Positions 63,342 to 64,000 of a DNA stretch of 64,000 nucleotides are shown piece by piece; the stretch's first letter is position 1, and each line of letters begins with the position of its first letter. A program made the position numbers and the translations under genes. This DNA comes from Brevibacillus formosus (GTDB lineage Bacteria > Bacillota > Bacilli > Brevibacillales > Brevibacillaceae): the NCBI RefSeq assembly GCF_003013405.1, contig NZ_PXZL01000007.1:310001-374000 (forward strand), read 5' to 3'. The notes beneath the pieces are model-generated. The model had not been told where the DNA came from and did not search any database. It saw only the letters and a program-made list of their open reading frames with translations.

Positions 63342-64000
63342 CTATTCTTTTGGATGAATCATTTGTTCAGGGCGCACGACTTGATCGAATTGCTCTTCGG
63401 TCAGCAAATTGCTCTTGATCGCCGCTTCCTTGAGGGTAATGCCTTCTTTGTGAGCCAGCTTCGCAACTGCTGCCGCATTTTCATAGCCAATATGCGGGTT
63501 CAGCGCCGTCACCAGCATCAGCGAGTTGTTCAGGTTTTCCTTGATCACTGTCAAATCAGGCTCGATACCTACTGCGCAATTGTCGTTGAAGGACTTCATC
63601 GCGTCTGCCAACAATCTTGCGGATTGGAGGAAATTGTAGATGATGACTGGTTTAAAGACATTCAGCTCGAAGTTCCCCTGGCTAGCAGCAAAGCCAATCG
63701 CAGCATCGTTGCCCATCACTTGGCATACGACCATCGTCATCGCTTCGCTTTGGGTCGGATTCACCTTCCCTGGCATGATGGAGCTGCCTGGCTCGTTCGC
63801 TGGAATGATAAGTTCACCGATTCCGCAACGCGGGCCGCTCGCCAGCCATCTCACGTCATTGGCGATTTTCATGAGATCCGCCGCCAGTGCTTTGAGGGCA
63901 CCATGTACATGAACGAGCTCGTCATGGCTGGTCAGCGCGTGGAACTTGTTTTCTGCCGTCACGAATTGATGGTTGGTTTCCTTGCTGATTTCTGCCGCGA
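63342..64000 (-). CDS. fumC: Class II fumarate hydratase, C-terminal part (partial)
   Basis: The reading frame runs off the right edge; about 219 C-terminal codons are present. [28 protein letters not shown] is the fumarase/aspartase signature in its fumarase form; aspartase would read differently after [46 protein letters not shown] also matches FumC. It interconverts fumarate and malate in the citric acid cycle. The in-frame GTG at 63962 is internal and not the start. Confidence 0.93.
   Translation of the reverse strand, partial: AAEISKETNHQFVTAENKFHALTSHDELVHVHGALKALAADLMKIANDVRWLASGPRCGIGELIIPANEPGSSIMPGKVNPTQSEAMTMVVCQVMGNDAAIGFAASQGNFELNVFKPVIIYNFLQSARLLADAMKSFNDNCAVGIEPDLTVIKENLNNSLMLVTALNPHIGYENAAAVAKLAHKEGITLKEAAIKSNLLTEEQFDQVVRPEQMIHPKE

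Overview
The window looks like chromosomal DNA of an endospore-former-type Firmicute, most like Brevibacillus (Paenibacillaceae). Shine-Dalgarno sites are strong (GGAGG-like), GTG and TTG starts are frequent, promoters are sigma-A-like, and the genes include PRD-type PTS regulators, a Firmicute-style ethanolamine microcompartment locus, fhs and cshA. The genus is an inference from protein character, not from a search. I see no rRNA, tRNA, insertion sequence, prophage or CRISPR array; this is dense core and metabolic chromosome.

Layout. 1-5.5 kb (minus): a bacterial microcompartment operon, eutL, an eutK-like shell gene, eutE, eutM, a pduL-type phosphotransacylase, a eut hypothetical, eutN, eutS and the first codons of a probable eutP. 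It is preceded by a promoter and a strong terminator hairpin in the leader. 5.6-9.5 kb: a LysR regulator divergent from a YeiH-type transporter, then a sulfatase. 9.6-16.9 kb (minus): a mannitol PTS operon mtlA-mtlR-mtlF-mtlD that continues into ptsI-ptsH, the general PTS proteins, with a cre site on its promoter. 17.1-23.8 kb (minus): DEAD-box helicase cshA with a leader terminator, a cyclohexadienyl-dehydratase-like secreted protein, a chemoreceptor behind a cyclic-di-GMP-I riboswitch, and fhs.

23.9-33.5 kb (minus): a seven-gene catabolic operon (tartrate/malate-type dehydrogenase, aldehyde dehydrogenase, SDR, TRAP transporter PQM, FAD-linked oxidase) behind a -24/-12 (sigma-54) promoter and inverted-repeat boxes, with its likely sigma-54 activator just upstream. 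33.5-36.4 kb: a small XRE repressor with its operators and a membrane protein, divergent from an aldB/exaC-type aldehyde dehydrogenase plus its DUF779 partner, also behind a sigma-54-type promoter with two 17-bp boxes. 36.4-41.7 kb: a second DEAD-box helicase, a methyltransferase, and an OmpR/histidine-kinase pair.

41.7-49.8 kb (minus): a chitobiose PTS operon (IIB, IIC, ChbG deacetylase, IIA, GH4 6-phospho-glucosidase, HAD phosphatase, its own HPr) behind a consensus sigma-54 promoter and next to a LevR-family activator. 50-55.5 kb (plus): a two-component system, then an aas-lplT lysophospholipid salvage pair. 55.5-64 kb: a secreted 5'-nucleotidase, recQ, a 200-bp foldback element, a VanR/VanS/VanZ-like set, an SDR, and the 3' part of fumC cut by the window edge.

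The unifying theme is carbon-source switching: PTS phosphorelay (two HPr proteins and EI), CcpA, PRD regulators, three sigma-54 promoters within about 15 kb, and several leader RNAs with terminators.
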